A DNA stretch of 10,615 nt from an uncultured Holophagaceae bacterium (lineage in GTDB: Bacteria; Acidobacteriota; Holophagae; Holophagales; Holophagaceae): assembly GCA_903890595.1 (NCBI GenBank), contig CAITBU010000254.1, forward strand, positions 1-10,615. Direction: 5' to 3'. The notes under the pieces are model-generated. The model saw only the letters and a list, made by a program, of their open reading frames with translations, was not told the origin of the DNA and made no database searches. The position numbers and the translations under genes are program-made. Positions 1 to 5,834 of this stretch are shown in pieces; position 1 is the stretch's first letter; each line of letters opens with the position of its first letter.

Positions 1-32
1 CCCCTGTGGTCCAATGGAGGCTGGAGGTCGCC

Positions 33-809
33 GTGCAGGTGCAACTCAGCGAGGACGTGGTACTGGACAGCCGGCGGGCCGTCTGGCTGCCTCGGCACGG
101 GACCCTGGTGCTGGCGGATCTCTTTCTGGGGCTGGGTGCAGCGCGCCGCCGCCGGCCTGACCCCATGCCCGCCACGCCGCACCTGGAGGTCTGGGAGCGG
201 GTCTTCAGCCTCATCGACGACTTCGCCCCCACCCAGATCGCCCTGCTGGGTGACCTGAAGCCCAGCCAGGGCACCGTGGAAGGCGACGAGGCGGACGAGC
301 TGCGCACGGTCTTCCGGAAGCTGGGGCGCGGGGGCCGGAAGGTGGTCCAGGTCGTGGGCCATCCCGACCGCAGCGTGGGCCCAGCCCTCGACGGCACAGG
401 CATCACGCCCGTGGACCAGCACCGGGTGGGCCCGTTCACCCTCATGCACCGCCGCCGGATCTTCGTCTATCCCCGCCACGAGCCCTCCCACGGCTTCTGG
501 ATCAACGGCGGCGTCCACCCCCTCTTCGCCGTGCCCGGTCCGGGTACCCAGGGCGAGCCCGACTGGATGCGTCTGCCGGCCTTCCTCTACACGGGCTTCG
601 CCCTCGTCATGCCGCCCTTCGTGAGCTACGCCCAGGGCTTCGAGGTCATTCAGGCCGAGCGGCTCCCCCGTCAGGCCCGGGCCTGGACGCTGCTGGCGGA
701 CCGCATCAGCCCCCTGGACCTGACCAGCCTGCCCCCCTCGCCGGACCACCTGCGCACCCTCACCCGCCCGGCCCGCAAGGGCAAGGAGCCCACCCGCTCC
801 GCTGGGTAG
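33..809 (+). CDS. PdeM-like metallophosphoesterase-fold protein, probably catalytically impaired
   Basis: The protein of 258 residues follows the layout of the ligase-associated DNA-repair endonuclease PdeM: a short N-terminal strand (VVLDSRRAVWLP), then VLADLFLG, LLGDL, VVGHPD, LMHR and NGGVHP, and a C-terminal LPAF...LVMPPF block. PdeM enzymes use DLH, GD..H, GNHD and GHxHP as the two-metal site. Here the first Asp (residue 29) and the GD Asp (74) remain. The His of DLH is Phe, GNHD reads GHPD, and the first His of GHxHP is Gly. The fold is probably kept while phosphoesterase activity is reduced or lost; that is inference. I chose GTG 33 because GGAGGT lies 5 bases upstream and the length then fits PdeM. 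The frame is open to the left edge, so GTG 6 or a start outside the window is possible. The usual partners (Lhr helicase, LigD-type ligase) are not in the window. Confidence 0.72.
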   Translation: MQVQLSEDVVLDSRRAVWLPRHGTLVLADLFLGLGAARRRRPDPMPATPHLEVWERVFSLIDDFAPTQIALLGDLKPSQGTVEGDEADELRTVFRKLGRGGRKVVQVVGHPDRSVGPALDGTGITPVDQHRVGPFTLMHRRRIFVYPRHEPSHGFWINGGVHPLFAVPGPGTQGEPDWMRLPAFLYTGFALVMPPFVSYAQGFEVIQAERLPRQARAWTLLADRISPLDLTSLPPSPDHLRTLTRPARKGKEPTRSAG

Positions 810-824
810 CTCTGCCTACTTTTT
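805..824 (+). terminator. Weak terminator-like inverted repeat at convergent stops
   Basis: GGTAG (805-809) can pair with CTACT (816-820) across a 6-base loop, four Watson-Crick pairs plus one G-T, and TTTTT (820-824) overlaps the end of the stem. The stem contains the stop codons of both converging genes. It is short for an intrinsic terminator, so this is only a candidate, for the + strand gene. Confidence 0.22.
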
Positions 825-1295
825 GGGGGCCCGCGCTACGGCCGGGCCGCCGCGCACCACCCGGCCATCGTCCAGCGTGAGCTCCCAGCCCAGGCGGTCG
901 CCCTTCTTCAGGCCCAGGCGCTTGAAGGTCCCAGCGGCAAATTCCACGAAGTGCCGCGCCGGCACCGCGCCGCCGTAAGTGGGGCAGTCATCCCCCCGCA
1001 TGGGGCTGCAGGGCGGCACGTTTTCGGCGGTCTCCACCACCCGACCCTCAGCGTCCACCCAGGCCACATCCAGGGCGATGAGGCAGTTCTTCATCCAGAT
1101 GGCGTGGTAGCCATCCTCCCCGTAGACGAAGAACATGCAGCGGTCCTTGGCCAGGCTCTGGCGGTACATCAGGCCCTTGGCCTTCTCAGGCTCGGTGGCA
1201 GCCACCTCGGCCAGGAACGCCTTCTGCTTGAAGGTGACGGTGCCGCCTCCCGCCAGCAGGGGGAGGGACAGCAGGAGGGCGAGCCAAAGGCGCAT
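816..1295 (-). CDS. Secreted DUF192 domain protein
   Basis: A 159-residue protein with an N-terminal hydrophobic export signal (residues 1 to about 16, MRLWLALLLSLPLLAGG) and then a full DUF192 domain. Family hallmarks are visible: an early GLMYRQSL (41-48), CMFFVYG (53-59), the core WMKNCLIALDVAWVD (67-81), the paired cysteines of PPCSPMRGDDCP (95-105) and a closing FVEFAAGTFKRLGLKKGDRL (116-135). DUF192 proteins are small beta-rich exported proteins of unknown biochemical role, so I assign none. There is no lipobox cysteine, so it is probably periplasmic rather than a lipoprotein. The start at 1295 is preceded by GAGGAG with about 6 bases of spacing. The same frame stays open far upstream, antisense to the neighbouring gene, but that part reads as low-complexity shadow sequence. 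It converges on the PdeM-like gene and diverges from the DUF5916 gene. Confidence 0.9.
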   Translation of the reverse strand: MRLWLALLLSLPLLAGGGTVTFKQKAFLAEVAATEPEKAKGLMYRQSLAKDRCMFFVYGEDGYHAIWMKNCLIALDVAWVDAEGRVVETAENVPPCSPMRGDDCPTYGGAVPARHFVEFAAGTFKRLGLKKGDRLGWELTLDDGRVVRGGPAVARAPKK

Positions 1296-1344
1296 GGGGA
1301 CTCCTCGAAGCAGGGCCGACCCCACGGAGCGGGCCACCTGGGAC

Positions 1345-1350
1345 ATGATA
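1345..1350 (-). promoter_or_regulatory. Candidate -10 element of the DUF192 gene
   Basis: On the minus strand this reads TATCAT, five of six matches to TATAAT, 49 bases before the DUF192 start inside the 117-base divergent intergenic region. No convincing -35 box lies 16-18 bases upstream. The same bases read on the plus strand give TGATAC, which could serve the DUF5916 gene. Confidence 0.28.
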
Positions 1351-1412
1351 CCCGGCGGCCTGTGCCACCATGGCTGTGGCGGCCAGGAGGGCGCCCGACC
1401 TCCAGGAGACCG

Positions 1413-3842
1413 ATGCGTCTGGCCGCCGCCATCATCCTGTGCGCCGCCCTGCCGGCCTTGGGTGCCCCTGTGGAGGGGCTCCGGGCGGTGCGGGTGGCTG
1501 CCGGCATCCAGGTGGACGGCCGCCTGAACGAGCGGGACTGGGCCAAGGCCCCGGTGGCGACGGGGTTCACCCAGGAGTGGCCCCTCCGCAGCCGGCCCGC
1601 CCACCAGCGCACCGAGGTGCGCGTGCTCTTCGACGACCGCTTCCTCTACGTGGGGGCCCGGATGCACCACGACCCCACCCTGGACAAGGGGCCGGCGGAT
1701 GTGGTGAAGCGCCTCCACCGGCGGGACCAGGACAGCCTGGGGGACTGGTTCGGGGTGGCCATCGACTCCAACCACGACCACCGCACCGCCTTGGTCTTCG
1801 AGGTGAACGCCGCCGGGGTCCAGAAGGACCAGGTGATCTACAACGACGGCGCCTATGACGTGAACTGGGATGGGGTCTGGGAGAGCGCCGTCGCCACCGA
1901 CGAGGGGGGCTGGACCGCCGAGCTGAAGATCCCCCTCTCCCTCCTCCGCTTCAAGCCGGGCGAGCAGGCCCAGACCTGGGGCATCAACTTCAACCGGGTG
2001 GACCAGGGGGTGGTGCGGGAGTCCAGTCGCTGGATGGTGGTCCCCCGGGGCGGCACGGGCTACGTCAGCCACTTCCCGCCCCTGGAGGGCCTGGAGGGCC
2101 TCAGTCCCCAGCCCCGACGGGAGTACCTGCCCTACCTGTCGGCGGCCCGGAAGTTCGAGACCGCCCGCACCTACGACGACCGCCGCTGGGAGGGCCGAGG
2201 CGGCCTGGACGCCCGCTGGGGCCTGAGCACCGCCTCCCAGATTGACCTCAGCGTGCGGCCGGACTTCGGGCAGGTGGAGGTGGACCAGGCGGTGCTGAAC
2301 CTGGGCACGGTGGAGACCTTCTTCCCGGAAAAGCGCCCCTTCTTCCTGGAGGGCATGGACATCTTCCGGGTGGCGGGACCAGACCTGCTCTACACCCGCC
2401 GCATCGGCCAAGGGCTGGCGGATCCCACCCTCGCCATCGGGGAGTCCCTGAAGGAGCGGCCCAACGCCACGGATATCCTGGCGGCGGCCAAGTACACCGC
2501 CAAGTACCCCACGGGCACCCAGGTGGGTCTGCTGGCCGCCTCGGTGGAGCCGGCCCGGGCCACGGTGCTGGACGCCAGCGGCCAGGAGGTCCGGCGGGAG
2601 CTATGGCCCCACACGGCCTACGGCATCCTGCGGGTGCAGCAGGTGGTGGATGAGCGCGGTAGCTACGTGGGGCTCTTTGCCTCCGCCATGGAGCAGGCGG
2701 GCCCGACGGGGCGCGAGGCCCAGGTCCAGGCCCTGGACTCGGCCTTCAAGAGCGAGGACCGCAGCAGGGTCGTCGAGGCCACCGCCAGCCGCAGCCAGAC
2801 CGGCACCCAGGCCCTCCAGGACCAGGGCTGGCGGGGCCGCCTCCGCCTCCGCCAGGAGTGGAAGGACGGCTGGGCACTGGAGGCCCAGGTCATCCATGCG
2901 GGCCGAGCCTACAACCCCAATGACCTGGGCTACCTGGGCCGCGCCGACGAGCGCCGCACCTACGCGGCCCTCACCAAGGCCTGGGACCACAGCTGGGGGC
3001 CCCTGCTGACCGGGAGCGCTGGCCTCAGCCACACGAGCGCCGAGGACCAGGCGGGCCATACCTTCCTGCGCCGCTTCAGCACCTGGGGCCGCACGGACTT
3101 CGTGAACTTCGTCTCTCTCTGGGGCGGGGCCAGCGTTGACCTACCCGCGGCGGACGACCGGGAGCTGCGCACCTACGCCGACCCCGTGAAGAAGTACCTC
3201 CAGCGGCCCGCCATTCCCTCCGCCAACCTGGGCTTCGACACCCCCGCCAACCGGCCCTGGTACCTGCGCCTCAGCACCAGCCGGGCCTGGGCCGAGGGCG
3301 GCCCCGCCACCTACGGCACCCTGTTCCAGAGCGTGAAGCCCGCCACCAACCTGGAGCTCCAGTTCTCCACCTCCCTGAGCCGGGAGGAGGGTGGTCGCCG
3401 CTGGATGGAGACCGCCGTGGCCACCCCCACCGTCGGCCTGCGGCGCCTCAGCCAGATCAACCAGACCCTGCGGGTGGCCTACGCCTTCACGCCGCGCCTC
3501 ACCGTGCAGTTCTTCAGCCAGTGGCTCGCCGCCAGCTGGCAGTCCCGGGACCTGCAGCACTACGTGGATGACCGCACCCTCGGGAACGGCCTGCCGGCGG
3601 ACCAGCCCGTGGGAACCTCGCCCCAGACGGCCTTCAGCTACCGGGCCTGGAACCTGAACCTCATCACCCGCTGGGAGTTCCGGCCGGGCTCCACGTTCTT
3701 CTTCGTCTACACCCACGGCACCAACACCAGCGCCCTCGCCAACGACCACGCTGCCCTGGTGCCGAGCCCCGACCTGGCCGTGCTGCGCCACCTGCCCTCG
3801 GACGATGTCATCCAGGCCAAGGTCAGCTGGCTGTTCCGCTAG
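1413..3842 (+). CDS. DUF5916 protein with CBM9-like domain, predicted outer-membrane barrel
   Basis: An 809-residue exported protein. The signal peptide spans residues 1 to about 18 (MRLAAAIILCAALPALGA). A CBM9-like/DOMON-type beta-sandwich follows at about 30-215, opening with VDGRLNERDW and containing FLYVGARMHHDP and AELKIPLSLLRF. The rest (about 235-809) is the DUF5916 region, with the characteristic DFGQVEVDQAVLNL (284-297), FFPEKRPFFLEG (303-314) and LYTRRIG (326-332). It is rich in alternating aromatic strands and ends in KVSWLFR, as expected for an outer-membrane beta-barrel. Members are often annotated as membrane-associated hydrolases or carbohydrate-binding proteins, but no substrate is established and I see no catalytic motif. 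The start at ATG 1413 has AGGAG 4 bases upstream, and starting there gives a clean signal peptide. Length is normal for the family. No TonB-system or sugar-uptake genes flank it. Its stop is interleaved with that of thyX. Confidence 0.9.
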   Translation: MRLAAAIILCAALPALGAPVEGLRAVRVAAGIQVDGRLNERDWAKAPVATGFTQEWPLRSRPAHQRTEVRVLFDDRFLYVGARMHHDPTLDKGPADVVKRLHRRDQDSLGDWFGVAIDSNHDHRTALVFEVNAAGVQKDQVIYNDGAYDVNWDGVWESAVATDEGGWTAELKIPLSLLRFKPGEQAQTWGINFNRVDQGVVRESSRWMVVPRGGTGYVSHFPPLEGLEGLSPQPRREYLPYLSAARKFETARTYDDRRWEGRGGLDARWGLSTASQIDLSVRPDFGQVEVDQAVLNLGTVETFFPEKRPFFLEGMDIFRVAGPDLLYTRRIGQGLADPTLAIGESLKERPNATDILAAAKYTAKYPTGTQVGLLAASVEPARATVLDASGQEVRRELWPHTAYGILRVQQVVDERGSYVGLFASAMEQAGPTGREAQVQALDSAFKSEDRSRVVEATASRSQTGTQALQDQGWRGRLRLRQEWKDGWALEAQVIHAGRAYNPNDLGYLGRADERRTYAALTKAWDHSWGPLLTGSAGLSHTSAEDQAGHTFLRRFSTWGRTDFVNFVSLWGGASVDLPAADDRELRTYADPVKKYLQRPAIPSANLGFDTPANRPWYLRLSTSRAWAEGGPATYGTLFQSVKPATNLELQFSTSLSREEGGRRWMETAVATPTVGLRRLSQINQTLRVAYAFTPRLTVQFFSQWLAASWQSRDLQHYVDDRTLGNGLPADQPVGTSPQTAFSYRAWNLNLITRWEFRPGSTFFFVYTHGTNTSALANDHAALVPSPDLAVLRHLPSDDVIQAKVSWLFR

Positions 3843-4516
3843 CGAGCGGTGGCCAGCAGGGCCTTGAGGCCCACAGGGTAGAGGGGCTCCACCACGGACC
3901 GCACGGCGGCGGCGTACTGCTGGATCTCCCACTGGGCGTGGCCATCGGCCCGGAGGCGGATGAAGTGGGCCACGGCCTGGAGGCTGACGGTCCAGTAGAC
4001 CTCCGAGTAGAGGCCCAGAGGCAGCACGCAGCGGGCCTGCTCCCGGCAGACGCCCAGAGACAATAGCTCCTTGTAGTGGGCCACGGCACCGCGGCAGCTC
4101 GCCAGATAGGTGGCCAGGGCCTGCTCCCGGTTGGCCTCGTCGATGGCCCCCTCGCTGCCCTGCTTGTTCACCTTCGCTTGGCGCCGGAAGGTCTCGGGCA
4201 CAAAGAACTCGTCCTCGGGGAACTCCACATAGCGGCCCGAGATCTCATTGAACTCCGAGGCGATGCGGTGCTTCATCCACTGCCTGAAGACGAAGATCGG
4301 GGCCTTCACGTGCAGCGTCAGAGCGGTGTGGCGGAAGGGGGAGGTGTGCTCGTGCTCCGCCAGGTAGTCCACCAGCTTGGCGTCGGATTCCTCGAAGGTC
4401 TCTTTGGTCTTGCCGAAGGAGACCCGGGCCGCATTCACCACGCTGAGGTCGGACCCCATGTGGTCAATGAGGCGCACGAAGCCTTTATCGAGGACCCTGA
4501 TCTCGCGATTCGCCAT
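3839..4516 (-). CDS. thyX: Flavin-dependent thymidylate synthase ThyX
   Basis: A 225-residue homologue of ThyX, which methylates dUMP to dTMP using methylenetetrahydrofolate, FAD and NADPH and substitutes for ThyA in the cytoplasm. Visible hallmarks are NAARVSFGK (28-36), EHTSPFRH (56-63), FRQWMKHRIASEFNEISGRY (77-96), CREQARCVLP (157-166) and LRADGHAQWEI (188-198), which holds the conserved dUMP-binding Arg and the AQ..EI block. The ThyX signature is normally RHR, seven residues, then Ser. Here it is KHR with eight residues before Ser, a variant described in the findings. ATG 4516 is chosen because GGAG lies 7 bases upstream and the product begins like the family; the frame stays open 17 codons further. 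Length is typical. It is divergent from the transaldolase gene across 96 bases. No folate-pathway gene adjoins it. Confidence 0.94.
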   Translation of the reverse strand: MANREIRVLDKGFVRLIDHMGSDLSVVNAARVSFGKTKETFEESDAKLVDYLAEHEHTSPFRHTALTLHVKAPIFVFRQWMKHRIASEFNEISGRYVEFPEDEFFVPETFRRQAKVNKQGSEGAIDEANREQALATYLASCRGAVAHYKELLSLGVCREQARCVLPLGLYSEVYWTVSLQAVAHFIRLRADGHAQWEIQQYAAAVRSVVEPLYPVGLKALLATAR

Positions 4517-4534
4517 GGGAATGCTCCGGGAATC

Positions 4535-4540
4535 AGGGTA
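4535..4540 (-). promoter_or_regulatory. Candidate -10 element of thyX
   Basis: Minus strand TACCCT (context GATACCCTGA), 18 bases before the thyX ATG. It resembles the TA-N-N-CT hexamers seen at a similar distance ahead of the transaldolase and DUF4410-like genes. No clear -35 box is seen, so the call rests on recurrence and position. Confidence 0.3.
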
Positions 4541-4586
4541 TCGCGGCAGGGGGTGCCCCGTCCCCATCTGCCCCGGGTCCCCCTGC

Positions 4587-4592
4587 TATCCT
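4587..4592 (+). promoter_or_regulatory. Candidate -10 element of the transaldolase operon
   Basis: TATCCT (context GCTATCCTGG) ends 20 bases before the transaldolase ATG. It is flanked by CCCCC (4579-4583) and GGGGG (4593-4597), which form a perfect 5-base inverted repeat around it. No -35 match was recognised. Confidence 0.32.
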
Positions 4593-4612
4593 GGGGGCCA
4601 AGAGGAGCCTCC

Positions 4613-5260
4613 ATGCGCTTTTTTATCGACACGGCCAACATCGACGAGATCAAGCGCATCAACGCCCTCGGGGTCCTGGATGGGGTGACCACCAACCCCA
4701 GTCTCATCGCCAAGGAGACGGGCAAGCCCTTCGAGGAGATCATCGCCGAGATCTGCGCCATCGTGGACGGCCCCATCAGCGCCGAGGTCATCGGCCTGGA
4801 GGCCCCGGGGATGATCGAGGAGGGCCGCCGCCTCGCGAAAATCCATAAGAACGTGGTGGTGAAGCTGCCCCTCATCGCCGAGGGCCTCAAGGCCTGCAAG
4901 GCCCTCACGGCTGAAGGCATTCACACCAACGTCACCCTCTGCTTCAGCTCCACCCAGGCCCTCATGGCCGCCAAGGCCGGTGCCACCTATGTCTCACCCT
5001 TCGTGGGCCGCCTGGATGACATCAACCTGGATGGCATGGAGCTGATCCGCGAGATCTGCGCCATCTACGAGAACTACGGCTTCGACACCCAGTGCCTGGC
5101 TGCCAGCATCCGCAGTCCCCGGCACGTCACCGACTCCGCGCTCGCCGGTGCCCACGTGGCCACCATCCCCACCAAGGTCTTCGACCAGATGCTGAAGCAC
5201 CCCCTCACGGACAAGGGCATCGAAGGCTTCTTGGCTGACTGGAAGAAGAGCGGGCGCTGA
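4613..5260 (+). CDS. tal: Transaldolase, TalC/FSA-type small subfamily
   Basis: A 215-residue class I aldolase of the short transaldolase/fructose-6-phosphate aldolase group; about 215-220 residues is normal. It moves a dihydroxyacetone unit between sedoheptulose-7-phosphate and glyceraldehyde-3-phosphate in the non-oxidative pentose phosphate pathway. The opening FIDTANIDEI (4-13), GVTTNPSLI (24-32), the Schiff-base lysine in VVVKLPL (Lys84), NVTLCFSS (106-113), and YVSPFVGRLDD (126-136) are all present. The Phe at 130 occupies the position that is Tyr in E. coli fructose-6-phosphate aldolase and Phe in true transaldolases, so I favour transaldolase over aldolase; this rests on remembered family knowledge. 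AGGAG lies 5 bases before ATG 4613. A HIT-family gene follows after 11 bases, probably in the same transcript. Confidence 0.93.
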   Translation: MRFFIDTANIDEIKRINALGVLDGVTTNPSLIAKETGKPFEEIIAEICAIVDGPISAEVIGLEAPGMIEEGRRLAKIHKNVVVKLPLIAEGLKACKALTAEGIHTNVTLCFSSTQALMAAKAGATYVSPFVGRLDDINLDGMELIREICAIYENYGFDTQCLAASIRSPRHVTDSALAGAHVATIPTKVFDQMLKHPLTDKGIEGFLADWKKSGR

Positions 5261-5271
5261 GGCGGACCCCG

Positions 5272-5703
5272 ATGCTGCGCCGGGCCCTCACGCTTCTTCT
5301 TATCCCGGGCCTCCTGCTGGCGGCCCCGGCCAAGGCCCCCGACTGCGTGTTCTGCAAGATCGTGGCGGGCACGGCCCCCTCGCGGAAGGTCTATGAGAAC
5401 GAACACGTCCTGGCCTTCTGGGACATCCGGCCCCGAGCCAAGGTGCACCTCCTGGTCATTCCCAAGCAGCACGTGGCGAGCCTCAAGGAGCTGGATGAAC
5501 TCTCCGTGGAGGCCCGCGCCGCCCTGCTCAGTGCCTGCGTGAAGGTGGCCAAGGACCAGGGCATCCTCGAGGAGGGCTTCCGGGTCATTTCCAACGCTGG
5601 CAAGGATGCCAACCAGAGCGTCTTCCACCTGCACTTCCACGTGGCTGGCGGGGAGCGACTGCGGGAGGATGCCATCTCTGCGGAGCCCCGCAAGGCGCCC
5701 TGA
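5272..5703 (+). CDS. HIT-family nucleotide-binding protein with signal peptide
   Basis: A 143-residue histidine-triad protein of the HINT/PKCI-like branch. The catalytic triad is HLHFHVA, with His119, His121 and His123. CVFCKIV (25-31) and His45 match the zinc-site residues common in bacterial HIT proteins. RAKVHLLVIPKQHV (55-68) is the usual central block. Cytoplasmic relatives hydrolyse nucleoside phosphoramidates or related nucleotides. Here the HIT domain is preceded by a typical export signal, MLRRALTLLLIPGLLLAAPAKA, with an Arg-Arg start, a leucine-rich core and small residues around 18-22, so the mature protein is probably periplasmic, which is unusual. No lipobox Cys is present. ATG 5272 follows GAGGCGGA, which overlaps the transaldolase stop codon, suggesting translational coupling. 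A later start without the signal is unlikely, because no ATG or GTG lies between the signal and CVFC. Confidence 0.9.
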   Translation: MLRRALTLLLIPGLLLAAPAKAPDCVFCKIVAGTAPSRKVYENEHVLAFWDIRPRAKVHLLVIPKQHVASLKELDELSVEARAALLSACVKVAKDQGILEEGFRVISNAGKDANQSVFHLHFHVAGGERLREDAISAEPRKAP

Positions 5704-5834
5704 GCCCCGGCTCTGTCCCCGCCTTTTCCGACATTCCGTAAAGCCGGAGGCGAGAAGCCCTGATTCCGCGCCAGACGGCAGCGGGGAGCCATTACCATGT
5801 GGGCGGCCTACAGACCGGGCCGGAGGCCACGCCC

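Noticed and set aside
1296..2411. Long N-terminal extension of the DUF192 reading frame, antisense to the DUF5916 gene
   Set aside because: It is rich in His, Gly, Val and Pro as expected for the complement of GC-biased codons, and the signal peptide plus GAGGAG site place the start at 1295.
3141..3932. 263-codon minus-strand frame across the DUF5916/thyX junction
   Set aside because: Overlaps two well-supported genes, has shadow composition and no family features.
4613..5260. Fructose-6-phosphate aldolase as the identity of the TalC-type protein
   Set aside because: The position that is Tyr in the aldolase appears as Phe130 (SPFVGR), typical of transaldolases.
5799..5834. Upstream GTG start adding 12 residues to the aspartase fusion
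   Set aside because: ATG 5835 has GGAGG 8 bases upstream and begins exactly at the sensor domain; the extra residues have no family support.
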